Of a DNA stretch of 64,000 bases, positions 1 through 10,373 are shown piece by piece. A model generated the notes under the pieces. The model was not told the origin of the DNA. It worked only from the letters and a program-made list of their open reading frames with translations, and searched no databases. A program made the translations under genes and the position numbers. Source of the stretch: Streptomyces sp. PCS3-D2 (GTDB lineage Bacteria; Actinomycetota; Actinomycetes; Streptomycetales; Streptomycetaceae); NCBI RefSeq assembly GCF_000612545.2, contig NZ_CP097800.1:4526501-4590500 (forward strand), in the 5' to 3' direction. Within the stretch, counting starts at the first letter, position 1, and every line of letters begins with the position of its first letter.

Positions 1-1
1 G

Positions 2-1135
2 CCCGTCTTCTTCTTCGTCGGCGGCTTCTCGCACGCCCTGTCCTACCGCTCCCTGGCCCGCCGCACCGAAGGGCCCGTCTACGCCGCCTTCCTGCGGGCT
101 CGGCTGCGCCGGCTGCTGCGGCCCACCCTCGTCTTCGTCCTGGTGTGGGCCGCCGTCGCGCTCGCCGTGCAGCTCGCCGGCCGCGGCGACGGCACGCTGA
201 CCGGTGCCGCCCTGCGGCTGGTCACCCAGCCGCTGTGGTTCATCGGGATCTACCTGGCCATGGTCGCCCTCACCCCGCCACTGCTCAGGCTGCACGAGCG
301 CCACGGCTGGGCGGCCTTCGCCGCCCTCGCCGGCGCCGCCGCGCTCGTCGACGTCCTGCGCTTCGCACTCGGCGTCCCGTACGTGGAGTTCCTGAACTTC
401 GCCCTGGTCTGGCTCGCCGTCCACCAGCTCGGCTTCCTGCGGGCCGACGCACGCATCCGCCGCCCCGCCGCCCTCGCCGCCGCCGGCCTCGCCGGGGCCG
501 CGCTGCTGGTGGCCTTCGGCCCGTACCCGCTGTCCATGGTCGGGATGCCCGGCGAGAAGGTCTCCAACATGGCACCGCCCACCCTGGCCCTGCTGTGCCA
601 CGGACTGTGGCTCGTCGGGGCCGTGCAGCTCGCCGCCCGGCCCGCCGCCGCCCGGCTGGCGCGGCCCCGCGTGTGGCGTGCGGTCGTCGCCGCGAACGGC
701 GTCGCCATGACCGCCTTCCTCTGGCACCTCACCGCGATGCTCGCCGTGTACGGGGCCCAGCTCGCCCTCGGCGTGGACCTGCCGGAACCCGCCACCGCCG
801 CCTGGTGGGCGCAGGTCCCCGTACGGATCTTGGCGGCCGCCGCGCTGACCGGTGTGTTGGTCGCCCTGCTGCGCCGCTTCGAGGCCCCCGCACCGGCCGG
901 CCCGGCCGCTCCCGCAGGAGCCGCCGCGGGCCCCGTTGCCGCCTTCGGGATCACCCTGTGCCTGCTCGGCGTCCTGGGCCTGTCCATGACCGGGCTGGGG
1001 GGCCTCCTCGACGGCCACAGCGCCACGCTCGTCGCCCTCCCGGTCACCGCGCCCGCCGCGATCGCCATGGCACTGGGCGGCGCCTGGCTGGTGGAACGGT
1101 CGGCCCCGGCCCGGAGGGTTAGGCTGAGGGGCTGA
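2..1135 (+). CDS. Acyltransferase 3-type multi-pass membrane protein (5' end outside window)
   Basis: The reading frame is open from base 2, so the N-terminus lies upstream of the window; 377 residues are visible. The fragment begins with a FFFVGGFSH-like segment and a following RLRRLLRP stretch, as in the N-terminal part of membrane acyltransferase 3 (OafA/YrhL-like) proteins, then runs through about eight or more hydrophobic segments ending in an Arg-rich cytoplasmic tail. Family members O-acylate sugars or wall and antibiotic substrates at the membrane; the substrate cannot be read here. The next gene starts 28 bases downstream, so read-through transcription is possible. The catalytic His expected near the N-terminus is not visible because of the truncation. 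Confidence 0.75.
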   Translation, partial: PVFFFVGGFSHALSYRSLARRTEGPVYAAFLRARLRRLLRPTLVFVLVWAAVALAVQLAGRGDGTLTGAALRLVTQPLWFIGIYLAMVALTPPLLRLHERHGWAAFAALAGAAALVDVLRFALGVPYVEFLNFALVWLAVHQLGFLRADARIRRPAALAAAGLAGAALLVAFGPYPLSMVGMPGEKVSNMAPPTLALLCHGLWLVGAVQLAARPAAARLARPRVWRAVVAANGVAMTAFLWHLTAMLAVYGAQLALGVDLPEPATAAWWAQVPVRILAAAALTGVLVALLRRFEAPAPAGPAAPAGAAAGPVAAFGITLCLLGVLGLSMTGLGGLLDGHSATLVALPVTAPAAIAMALGGAWLVERSAPARRVRLRG

Positions 1136-1163
1136 TCCACACCCCTTCCCTGGAGCGCGTCTG

Positions 1164-2969
<1,806 letters not shown>

Positions 2970-3122
2970 ATTCCGCGGGTCTCCGGGGCGAACTGCCCCG
3001 ATAACGGCGGCGTCACGGGCCGGTCCTCCCTTGGGAACAGGGGGCGGACCGGTCCGTTGTATGCGCGGCGTCAGTGATAGAAAGGTCAAACTCCCGCCCC
3101 CTCCGAAGCCGAAAGTGCGCTG

Positions 3123-4790
3123 ATGACCGAGCCGCCCCAGCCGCCGAACCAGCCGCCGACACCTTCCGGTTACGGACACCTGCCCGGCCCGCCGCAGCAG
3201 GGCCACGGCTTCCCGCCGCCGGGCGAGAACCCCTACGCGCAAGCGCCCGCACACCCGCCGCAGCCCGGCTACGCGCCGCAGCCCGGCTACGCGCCGCAGT
3301 CCGGTTACCCGCCGCAGCCGCCCACCGTCCCGGCCTACCCGGCCCACGGCCTGCAGTCGCCCCCGCCCGGCGCGCCCGGCCAGCCGCCGAGGAAGAAGCT
3401 GCCCCTGCTCATCGCGGCCTCCGTCGCGGCCGCGCTCGTCCTCGGCGGCGTCGGCTACCTCGCCTTCGGCACCGGGGACGAAGACCCCGGGCAGCCCGTC
3501 GCCCAGGAGTCCGGCGACGCGAAGCCCTCCGGCTCCCCGTCCGTGGACGTCGGCGACGGCAGCGGCCCCGGCGGCAACCAGCAGACCGACCTCAACGCCG
3601 GCCGCAAGCAGGGCGAGGACAAGGTCCTCTGGCTCAAGACCACCAAGATCGACGGTCCAGGGGCCGGAGTGGGCACCCACGGCCAGTGGGTCGTGGGCGA
3701 CACCGTGGCCAAGACCGTCGGCAAGACGATCAAGGGCTACTCGGTCGCCGATGGCAAGGAGAAGTGGACGATCACCTTCCCTGCCGACATCTGCGGCGTG
3801 ACCCGGAAGACCACCGACGACGGCAAGACCGTCGTGCTGTACGAGAACGGTCCGTCGGAGACCGCCGACTGCAACCAGATGCGCATGGTCGACCTCAAGG
3901 CGGGCAAGGAGGGCTGGTCGAAGGAGGTGTCCAAGGAGAGCGCCTTCGACATGTTCCTCGACCCCAGCCTGGCCATGACCGGGGACACCGTCACCGTCAA
4001 CCGGCTCACCCGGGCCACCGCCTTCCGGATCAGCACCGGTGAGAAGCTCTTCGGCAGCCCTGCCGAGGGCTGCGTGCCGGGCGCCTACGCCGCCGGAAAC
4101 GGCAAGTTGATCGGCGTCGCCACCTGCTACGACAAGGACAGCATCGTCGAGGTCCAGGACGCCGACCCGGTCACCGGCAAGAAGACGTGGACCTACCGGC
4201 TCCCCAAGGGCTGGAGGGTGGCCCGCGTCTACGGGGTCGACCCGATCGTCCTCCACCTCACGAACGCCACCACCAAGGAGAGCTCCGTCGTGGTCCTCGG
4301 CCCCGACGGCAAGCAGCGCACCACGCTCTCCGGCGAGGGCAGCTTCTCGACCGAGTGCGGCGTGAGCCGCGACGACTCCCTGCAGGGCTGTGCCACCGCC
4401 GTCGTCGACGCGGGCACCCTCTACCTGCCCACCAGGACCGCCCCCGGCAAGGCCAACGAGATCGTCGCCTTCGACCTGAACACCGGCAAGGCCAAGTGGC
4501 GCGTCCCGGCGGGCGAGGGCCGCACCCTGGAGCCGCTCAAGGCGGCGAACGGACAGCTGATCGCCTACCGCAGGGCCGAAACCCGCCAGGGCGGCGAGGT
4601 CGTCGCGATCCCCGCCGACGGCAGCACCCCGACCGCGCTCCTGCGCCACCCCTCGGGCCCCTCCGCCCCGATCGAGAGCTCCTTCTACTCCCCGGACGTC
4701 GACTACTCCGACGGGCGCTTCTTCATCTCCACGACCCGACTGGTCGCCCAGGACAAGGACGAGAAGCTCCTGATGGTCTTCGGCAAGTGA
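3123..4790 (+). CDS. Single-pass membrane protein with extracytoplasmic PQQ-like beta-propeller
   Basis: The 555-residue protein has three parts: a Pro/Gly/Gln-rich cytoplasmic tail with repeated QPGYAP units (about residues 1-90), one transmembrane helix (about 93-115, after a KK pair), and a long extracytoplasmic part. The outer part contains recurring blade motifs such as AFDLNTGKAKW typical of PQQ-like/WD40-like propellers. Conserved Cys residues outside the membrane may pair as disulfides. In actinobacteria such propellers are usually sensors or scaffolds and often accompany Ser/Thr kinases; no quinone-dehydrogenase motif is evident. It forms a tandem with the paralogue that begins 43 bases downstream. 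The ATG has only a weak upstream purine stretch. Function is unknown. Confidence 0.75.
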   Translation: MTEPPQPPNQPPTPSGYGHLPGPPQQGHGFPPPGENPYAQAPAHPPQPGYAPQPGYAPQSGYPPQPPTVPAYPAHGLQSPPPGAPGQPPRKKLPLLIAASVAAALVLGGVGYLAFGTGDEDPGQPVAQESGDAKPSGSPSVDVGDGSGPGGNQQTDLNAGRKQGEDKVLWLKTTKIDGPGAGVGTHGQWVVGDTVAKTVGKTIKGYSVADGKEKWTITFPADICGVTRKTTDDGKTVVLYENGPSETADCNQMRMVDLKAGKEGWSKEVSKESAFDMFLDPSLAMTGDTVTVNRLTRATAFRISTGEKLFGSPAEGCVPGAYAAGNGKLIGVATCYDKDSIVEVQDADPVTGKKTWTYRLPKGWRVARVYGVDPIVLHLTNATTKESSVVVLGPDGKQRTTLSGEGSFSTECGVSRDDSLQGCATAVVDAGTLYLPTRTAPGKANEIVAFDLNTGKAKWRVPAGEGRTLEPLKAANGQLIAYRRAETRQGGEVVAIPADGSTPTALLRHPSGPSAPIESSFYSPDVDYSDGRFFISTTRLVAQDKDEKLLMVFGK

Positions 4791-4833
4791 ACACCCGCCC
4801 AACGCGCCGTCCACCGAGAGGCAACAGCAACCG

Positions 4834-6525
4834 ATGAGCACCCCGCCGCCCCCCAGCCAGCCGCCGTCCGGCGGCTTCGGAGCGCCGCAGGATCCCCCGC
4901 CCGGCGGGTTCGGAGCGCCGATGCCGCCCGCCGGACCGCCCTCGCCGCCCGCCGCCCCGCATCCGCAGGCCGGGCAGCCCGCGTACGGCTACCCGCAGGC
5001 CGACCCCGGCTACGGCTATCCGCAGCAGCCCGCCGCGCCCGCGCCGTACGCCGCGCCCGCACCCCCCGCACCCCCCGCGCCCCCGGCCGGCGGGGGCGAC
5101 AAGCGCACCCAGCTGATGATCGTCGGCGCGGCCCTCCTGGCCATCGTCCTGATCGTCGGCGGCGGCCTCTGGTACGCCTCGGGCGACGGCGGCGGGACCA
5201 CCGCGCAGGGCGACCCGGGCGCCTCCCAGGGCGGCGACAAGAACCAGCCCGCCGCGGCCGGCAGCGAGAAGGTCCCCGCCAACCCCAGGTCGAAGACCCT
5301 CTACAACCACCCGGCGCCCACGGTGACCGACCTGGTGTCCGTCAACGGCTCGTGGCTGACCGACACCACCTACGTCAAGTCCGACGTGTCGAAGGTCGTC
5401 GGCTACAACCTCGTCGACGGCGGCAAGAAGTGGGAGGTCCCGCTCACGGGCGAGATCTGCGGCGCCACCCACCACGTCAGCGAGAACAAGACGGCGGTCC
5501 TCTTCAGGCCCACCCCGTCCACCGCCGAGAACAAGTACCCGCCGTGCACCGAGGTCGGCGTCATCGACCTGGAGGCCGGCAAGCTGGCCTGGTCCGGCAA
5601 CATCAAGAGCGCCAACGGCGGCGACAAGCCCGTCCAGTTCTCCGAGATCACCCTCAGCGGCAAGACCGTCGCCGCGGCCGGCGTCTCCGGCGGCGGCGCC
5701 GCCTGGAACCTCGCCGACGGCAAGAACCTGTGGCAGCCGAAGGTCGACGGTGACAGCTGCCGCGACACCGGATACGCCGGAGGCGAGGCCCTCGCCGCCA
5801 TCCGCAAGTGCGGCCGGCACCCCAACTACACGCTGCACGCCCAGCTCCTCGACCCCGCCACGGGCGCGCCCACCGGCTCCTACAAGCTCTCGCCGGGCAT
5901 CGAGTACGCGCACATCGTCTCCACCCAGCCGTTCGTCGTGGCGGCCGACGTCGGCGACAACGCCAAGGGCGGCAAGGGCGTCAGCGACCTGTTCGTCGTC
6001 GACCCCAAGGGCGAGCTGAAGGCGCGCATCCCGCTCGCCGCCGGCACCTTCGCCGCCAAGTGCGGCTCCACCGACGTCGAGAAGTGCTCCAACATGGTCG
6101 TCGGCAACGGCAAGATCTACGTGCCCGCCGCAGAGCACCAGGGCCAGTCGCCCACCGGCCGCACCAACGAACTGCTCTCCTTCGACCTGGAGACCGGAAA
6201 GCAGACCACCGACCGGGCCGACGCGGGCGAGCGGTACACCATGTTTCCGCTGCGCATGGACGGGCCGAACATCATCGCCTACAAGGTCCCCCCGTACGAC
6301 AAGGGCGGCCAGATCGTCAGCATCGACGGCACGACGATGAAGGAGACCCTCCTGATGGAGAACCCGGCCGACAGGGACGTCCGGCGCGCCGAGACCTCCT
6401 TCTCGCCCGAGTTCTCCTCCGAGCTGCGCTACCGCAACGGCAAGCTCTTCATGTCGAAGCAGAACGTCAGCAAGCCGTACTCGACCGACCCGGAATACCT
6501 GTTCGTGTCCTTCACCGCGAGCTGA
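4834..6525 (+). CDS. Paralogue of the preceding PQQ-like propeller membrane protein
   Basis: The 563-residue protein has the same architecture as its upstream neighbour: a Pro/Ala/Gly-rich N-terminal tail with GGFGAP and YGYPQ repeats (about 1-89), one transmembrane helix (about 93-115) and an extracytoplasmic propeller with DLVSVNGSW, FDLETGKQT and Cys-containing blade edges. The shared layout and tandem position indicate an old duplication, since the propellers have diverged clearly. A GAGAGG-like ribosome site precedes the ATG. A strong hairpin 18 bases after the stop ends the pair. Function is unknown; the propeller could sense an envelope ligand or hold a protein partner. Confidence 0.75.
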   Translation: MSTPPPPSQPPSGGFGAPQDPPPGGFGAPMPPAGPPSPPAAPHPQAGQPAYGYPQADPGYGYPQQPAAPAPYAAPAPPAPPAPPAGGGDKRTQLMIVGAALLAIVLIVGGGLWYASGDGGGTTAQGDPGASQGGDKNQPAAAGSEKVPANPRSKTLYNHPAPTVTDLVSVNGSWLTDTTYVKSDVSKVVGYNLVDGGKKWEVPLTGEICGATHHVSENKTAVLFRPTPSTAENKYPPCTEVGVIDLEAGKLAWSGNIKSANGGDKPVQFSEITLSGKTVAAAGVSGGGAAWNLADGKNLWQPKVDGDSCRDTGYAGGEALAAIRKCGRHPNYTLHAQLLDPATGAPTGSYKLSPGIEYAHIVSTQPFVVAADVGDNAKGGKGVSDLFVVDPKGELKARIPLAAGTFAAKCGSTDVEKCSNMVVGNGKIYVPAAEHQGQSPTGRTNELLSFDLETGKQTTDRADAGERYTMFPLRMDGPNIIAYKVPPYDKGGQIVSIDGTTMKETLLMENPADRDVRRAETSFSPEFSSELRYRNGKLFMSKQNVSKPYSTDPEYLFVSFTAS

Positions 6526-6542
6526 CCCGCACAGCACCGCCC

Positions 6543-6574
6543 GAAGCCCCCGGTCCGTACCGATCGGGGGCTTC
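6543..6574 (+). terminator. Rho-independent-type hairpin after the propeller pair
   Basis: A perfect 10-bp stem (6543-6552 with 6565-6574) closes a 12-base loop, 18 bases after the stop codon. There is no clear T tract, as is usual for Streptomyces terminators. Confidence 0.7.
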
Positions 6575-6648
6575 TGCGCGGTATCCCCCGCGCACCGTCG
6601 AACAAGCGTGTAGCTTGCCGGGTCAGAAGAGTGGGGGTGGATTCCTCG

Positions 6649-7341
6649 ATGGGCGTACGGGTCGTGGTGGTCGACGACCACCGGCTGCTGGCCGAGGCGC
6701 TGGCCTCTGCCCTGAAGCTGCGCGGCCACCGGGTGCTGGCGGCCGCGGCCCCGGCGGCCGGCGCCGCCGAGCTGGTCATCAGCCGCGCCCCCGAGGTCTG
6801 CCTCCTCGGTACGGCCGCACCCGCCGAGCCCGGGGCCTTCGAGCCCGTGGTGCGCATCAGGCGGGAGCGCCCGCAGATCGCCGTGGTCGTCCTCGGCCCG
6901 GTGCCCAGCCCGCGCGGGATCGCCGCCGCCTTCGCCGCCGGCGCCTGCGGCTACGTACGCCAGGACGAGCGCATCGAGGGTGTGGAGCGGGCGCTGGCCA
7001 AGGCGCGGGCGGGCGAGTCGGCGATCGCCCCGCAACTGCTTCAGGGCGCCTTCGCGGAACTCCTGAACCCCGCGGCCCAGCCCGACGACGAAGGCAGCAG
7101 GCTGCTCCGGCTGCTGACTCCGCGCGAGGTGGAGGTCCTGGTGCGGGTCGCCGAGGGAGAGGACACCCGGCTGATCGCCGCCGGCATGGAGATCGCGCCG
7201 AGCACCGCCCGTACGCACGTCCAGCGGGTGCTGATGAAGCTGGGGGTCGGATCGCGGCTGGAGGCGGCCGCACTGGCCGCCCGTACCGGCCTGCTCGACC
7301 GGGCCCTGCCCGGGCCGTCGTCCGCCCCACCGCAGGGCTGA
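6649..7341 (+). CDS. LuxR/NarL-type response regulator with degenerate receiver
   Basis: From ATG 6649 this is a 230-residue protein: an N-terminal receiver-like domain beginning [10 protein letters not shown] and a C-terminal LuxR helix-turn-helix ([17 protein letters not shown], then [16 protein letters not shown]). The acidic pair DD is kept, but the phospho-acceptor Asp is replaced: the usual LLD position reads CLLGT (Gly at about residue 54), and the conserved Lys region reads GYVRQD. It therefore probably works without phosphorylation at that site. No histidine kinase is adjacent. An in-frame GTG at 6631 is an alternative start; I prefer 6649 because GGGGGTGG lies about 9 bases upstream of it. 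Confidence 0.8.
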   Translation: MGVRVVVVDDHRLLAEALASALKLRGHRVLAAAAPAAGAAELVISRAPEVCLLGTAAPAEPGAFEPVVRIRRERPQIAVVVLGPVPSPRGIAAAFAAGACGYVRQDERIEGVERALAKARAGESAIAPQLLQGAFAELLNPAAQPDDEGSRLLRLLTPREVEVLVRVAEGEDTRLIAAGMEIAPSTARTHVQRVLMKLGVGSRLEAAALAARTGLLDRALPGPSSAPPQG

Positions 7342-7453
7342 CCGGGACGGCGGCCGGGAGCCGCCGATTTCCCCCGCGGGCGCCGCATCGGGTAAGCCAG
7401 TGCCCACGCGCGCACCCACGCGCGCGTGGTCCCCCGCGAGAGGCAGTAGGCGA

Positions 7454-8413
7454 GTGAGCAAGTACCTGGTAACCGGTGGCGCCGGATACGTCGGCAGCGT
7501 GGTCGCGGCCCACCTCCTGGAGGCCGGCCACGAGGTGACCGTCCTCGACGACCTCAGCACCGGCTTCCGCGTCGGCGTCCCCGACGGCGCCGCGTTCATC
7601 GAGGGCCGGATCCAGGACGCCGCCCGCCACATCGACCCCTCCTACGACGCCGTGCTGCACTTCGCCGCCTCCTCGCAGGTCGGCGAGTCCGTCGTGAACC
7701 CGGGCAAGTACTGGGAGAACAACGTCGGCGGGACCCTCGCCCTGCTGGCCGCGATGCGCGAGGCCGGCGTGCGCAGGCTCGTCTTCTCCTCCACCGCCGC
7801 CACCTACGGCGAGCCGGCCGAGGGCCTGCTGACCGAGGCCTCGGTGACCGCGCCGACCAACCCCTACGGCGCCTCCAAGCTCGCCGTCGACCACATGATC
7901 GCGGGGGAGTGCGTCGCGCACGGCCTGGCCGCGGTGTCCCTGCGCTACTTCAACGTGGCCGGCGCCTACGGCGCGTTCGGTGAGCGGCACAGCCCCGAGA
8001 CGCACCTGATCCCGCTGGTCCTCCAGGTCGCGCTCGGCGAGCGCGAGTCGATCTCGGTGTTCGGCGAGGACTACCCGACCCCGGACGGCACCTGCGTGCG
8101 CGACTACATCCACGTCGCCGACCTGGCGGAGGCCCATCTGGCCGCCCTGCGCGCCGCCACCCCCGGAGAGCACCTGATCTGCAACCTGGGCAACGGCAGC
8201 GGCTTCTCGGTCCGCGAGGTCATCGAGACCGTCCGCAAGGTCACCGGGCGGGAGATCCCCGAGGTCGTCGCCCCGCGCAGGGCCGGCGACCCGGCGATGT
8301 TGGTGGCCTCCGCCCGCACGGCACACGAGCGCCTCGGCTGGACCCCGAGCCGCTCGGACCTGACCGGCATCATCCGCGACGCGTGGAACTTCGCGCGCAC
8401 GCACACCGCCTGA
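7454..8413 (+). CDS. galE: UDP-glucose 4-epimerase
   Basis: The 319-residue protein is a short-chain dehydrogenase/reductase-type epimerase that interconverts UDP-glucose and UDP-galactose in the cytoplasm. It has the N-terminal NAD-binding TGGAGYVGS motif, the catalytic YGASK (YxxxK) motif, an upstream SSTAATYG segment supplying the active-site Ser/Thr, and a conserved RYFNVAGA segment. The start is GTG 7454, preceded by AGGCAGTAGG; an open frame upstream to 7400 is low-complexity CGCGCG sequence without a ribosome site. It stands between two orphan LuxR regulators and is followed by a strong hairpin, so it appears monocistronic. Confidence 0.93.
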   Translation: MSKYLVTGGAGYVGSVVAAHLLEAGHEVTVLDDLSTGFRVGVPDGAAFIEGRIQDAARHIDPSYDAVLHFAASSQVGESVVNPGKYWENNVGGTLALLAAMREAGVRRLVFSSTAATYGEPAEGLLTEASVTAPTNPYGASKLAVDHMIAGECVAHGLAAVSLRYFNVAGAYGAFGERHSPETHLIPLVLQVALGERESISVFGEDYPTPDGTCVRDYIHVADLAEAHLAALRAATPGEHLICNLGNGSGFSVREVIETVRKVTGREIPEVVAPRRAGDPAMLVASARTAHERLGWTPSRSDLTGIIRDAWNFARTHTA

Positions 8414-8525
8414 CCGGCCGGGTCTCCTTTCGCCCCGGGGCTCCTCTTCCTGCTCCGCGCGGAAGGAGCCGGCCGCCGGCCGCCGGCCCCGGCGCGTCGG
8501 CCGACCCGTCCGTGCGGCGGTCGCG

Positions 8526-8562
8526 CCGGACCCGGGCGCCCGGCAGGGGCGCCCGGGTCCGG
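8526..8562 (+). terminator. Strong hairpin downstream of galE
   Basis: A perfect 15-bp GC-rich stem (8526-8540 with 8548-8562) closes a 7-base loop, about 110 bases after the galE stop. Confidence 0.7.
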
Positions 8563-8988
8563 CACGCGCCCGCTGGGGGCGTGTGGGGCCGAGCCGTGCG
8601 CTGCGGCCGTGCGCAGCGCGCGGGCGCCCGGCGTGCACGCGCCGGGTGAAATGCCCCCCGTGCACCTGCCAGTGGCACGCGCCCGTGCGCCGGGCGTCCC
8701 ACAGCCGCCGATTCAGGCGATTTCAAGCCACGGCTGAGCCCCCGCGGAAGCCGCACCCCCGAAATCTGCGGGGAAAACTTCTGCTATTCGGCCAACTGCG
8801 AGCCGCCCCCGGCCCTACGCTGATGCGTGACACCGGTGGGGGCCGGTGTTGATTCAGGGGTCGAGACACGTCGGGTACGTCGTCCGGTCCGGGGTAGTGC
8901 AGATATGTCTCGGCGGCGGCCGGGCTGCGGATCACCCGGTCCTGGCGCCGTACCCGCCGTCGTCCGTTCCCCTACCCTTGGGGGTTTT
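8563..8988. other. Intergenic region upstream of the second LuxR regulator
   Basis: This is the rest of the 575-base gap between galE and the next regulator. An open frame begins at 8827 and joins the regulator, but the segment shows no protein character and the receiver fold begins only at 8989. The stretch 8740-8800 is richer in A/T than its surroundings and may hold promoter elements. I could not define a promoter or an RNA with confidence. Confidence 0.4.
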
Positions 8989-9756
8989 GTGGTTCGTATC
9001 CGGGTTCTCGTCGTCGACGATCACCGCATCTTCGCCGAATCGCTCGCAGCCGCGCTCGCCGCCGAACCGGACGTGGACGTGTCCGCGGCCGGCAGTGGTC
9101 CCGCCGCGCTGCGCTGCCTCGAACGCGCGGTGGCCGAGGGCCGCCGTTTTGACGTCCTGCTGGTCGACGCCGACCTCGGCGCGGTCGCCGGGGCCGTGCC
9201 TGCCCAGCGGGAGCCGGGGGCCGGGCCACCGCAGCCCGGCTCGGACGGGATCGCGCTGGTGGCCGGGGTGCGGGTGGCCCACCCCGGGGTCCGCACCGTG
9301 GTCCTCGCCGAGCGTGACGACCCACGTCGGGCCGCTCTCGCCCTCCAGGCCGGAGCCTCGGGGTGGGTGGCCAAGGACTGCTCCCTCTCGCGCCTGCTGG
9401 CCGTCGTCCGCGGGGTCCTGCGGGAGGAGACCCACCTCCCGCCCGCGCTGCTCACCGGAGTGCTGCGGGAGCTGACCGCGGCGCGCAAGCACCGCACGGA
9501 CAGCGAACGGCTCGTGGAGTCCCTCACCCCGCGCGAGCACGAGGTGCTGCGCTGCATGGTGGCGGGGCTGGGCCGCAAGGACGTGGCGGCGCGGCTGTTC
9601 CTGTCCCCGCACACGGTCCGCACCCACATGCAGAACGTCCTGGGCAAGCTCGGTGTGCACTCCACGCTGGCCGCGGTGGCGCTGGCCCGGCGGGCCGGCG
9701 TGCGGCCCGCCGACCTAGCCGGGGATGTTGTCGAACGGAGCGGTCAACTGGCGTAG
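8989..9756 (+). CDS. LuxR/NarL-type response regulator, orphan
   Basis: The 255-residue protein has a receiver domain (starting VVRIRVLVVDDHR, phospho-acceptor Asp at about residue 60 in LLVDADL, conserved Lys in WVAKD) and a C-terminal LuxR DNA-binding domain (LTPREHEVLRCMVAG, then SPHTVRTHMQNVLGKLGV). A Gly/Pro/Gln-rich insertion of about 20 residues follows the Asp and is unusual for the family. GTG 8989 is chosen because CTTGGGGG lies just upstream and it exactly begins the fold. No sensor kinase is adjacent. Its last 42 bases overlap the 3' end of the convergent tamR gene. Confidence 0.85.
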   Translation: MVRIRVLVVDDHRIFAESLAAALAAEPDVDVSAAGSGPAALRCLERAVAEGRRFDVLLVDADLGAVAGAVPAQREPGAGPPQPGSDGIALVAGVRVAHPGVRTVVLAERDDPRRAALALQAGASGWVAKDCSLSRLLAVVRGVLREETHLPPALLTGVLRELTAARKHRTDSERLVESLTPREHEVLRCMVAGLGRKDVAARLFLSPHTVRTHMQNVLGKLGVHSTLAAVALARRAGVRPADLAGDVVERSGQLA

Positions 9757-10212
9757 CAGTCCGGCGAGATCGCCGCGCTGACTCTGCGAGAGCTGGGCCA
9801 GGATCGCCCGTTCCTGGGCCAGCAGCCCGGCGAGGGCCTGGTCGGCGCGGTCCCGCCCCTCGGGCGTGAGCCGGACCAGGACCCCGCGGCGGTCGCTGGG
9901 GTCCGGGAGCCGTTCGACGAGGCCCTTCTTGGCGAGCCGGTCGATGCGGTTGGTCATGGTGCCGGAGGTGACCAGGGTCTGGGTCAGCAGCTGGCCGGGG
10001 GAGAGCTGGTAGGGGGCGCCGGCGCGGCGCAGCGACGTCAGGACGTCGAACTCCCAGGGTTCCAGGCCGTGCTCGGCGAAGGCCAGCCTGCGGGCGCGGT
10101 CGAGATGGCGCGCGAGCCTGCTGACGCGGCTCAGTACCTCGAGCGGTTCCACGTCGAGGTCAGGGCGCTCCCGCCGCCATGCCGCCACCAGTCGGTCGAC
10201 CTCGTCCTCCAT
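9715..10212 (-). CDS. tamR: MarR-family regulator, TamR-like
   Basis: The 165-residue winged-helix protein has the MarR pattern: SPGQLLTQTLVTSGTMTNRIDRL recognition region, then a wing with DPSDRRGVLVRLTPEG. It is divergent from a trans-aconitate-methyltransferase-like gene. That arrangement matches S. coelicolor TamR, described as a repressor of tam and other citric-acid-cycle genes that is released by citrate, aconitates and isocitrate. The symbol rests on this synteny and family match. The chosen ATG at 10212 lacks a good ribosome site. An upstream in-frame ATG at 10254, possibly leaderless, would add 14 residues. The 3' end overlaps the convergent regulator by 42 bases. Confidence 0.88.
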   Translation of the reverse strand: MEDEVDRLVAAWRRERPDLDVEPLEVLSRVSRLARHLDRARRLAFAEHGLEPWEFDVLTSLRRAGAPYQLSPGQLLTQTLVTSGTMTNRIDRLAKKGLVERLPDPSDRRGVLVRLTPEGRDRADQALAGLLAQERAILAQLSQSQRGDLAGLLRQLTAPFDNIPG

Positions 10213-10260
10213 GCCGATCAGTGTAAGGGGTCTGTCGATGTGAAGTCTCTTCATCCCAAG

Positions 10261-10293
10261 TATCTCGATTGCGAGCATCTTGATATCGAGATA
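10261..10293. promoter_or_regulatory. MarR/TamR operator in the tamR-tam intergenic region
   Basis: Perfect inverted arms TATCTCGAT (10261-10269) and ATCGAGATA (10285-10293) enclose a second, tighter near-palindrome, ATCTTGATATCGAGAT (10277-10292). The latter has the size and base pattern of typical MarR-family sites. It lies between divergent regulator and target genes and inside the apparent tam promoter, so binding would repress transcription. Confidence 0.8.
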
Positions 10294-10297
10294 TAAA
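10269..10297 (+). promoter_or_regulatory. Putative tam promoter
   Basis: TTGCGA (10269-10274) and TATAAA (10292-10297) are separated by 17 bases, matching a vegetative sigma-70-type promoter. The MarR-type palindrome fills the spacer. Confidence 0.65.
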
Positions 10298-10373
10298 TGA
10301 ACTGAGCATGGGGCATGGAGGGGGCCGGAACGGATTCCGCTTCCGATCGCCCCGCCAGCAGGGAGGCTCGAAC

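Noticed and set aside
8827-8988. N-terminal extension of the second LuxR regulator
   Set aside because: The first 54 codons show no fold, and the receiver begins exactly at GTG 8989 with a ribosome site.
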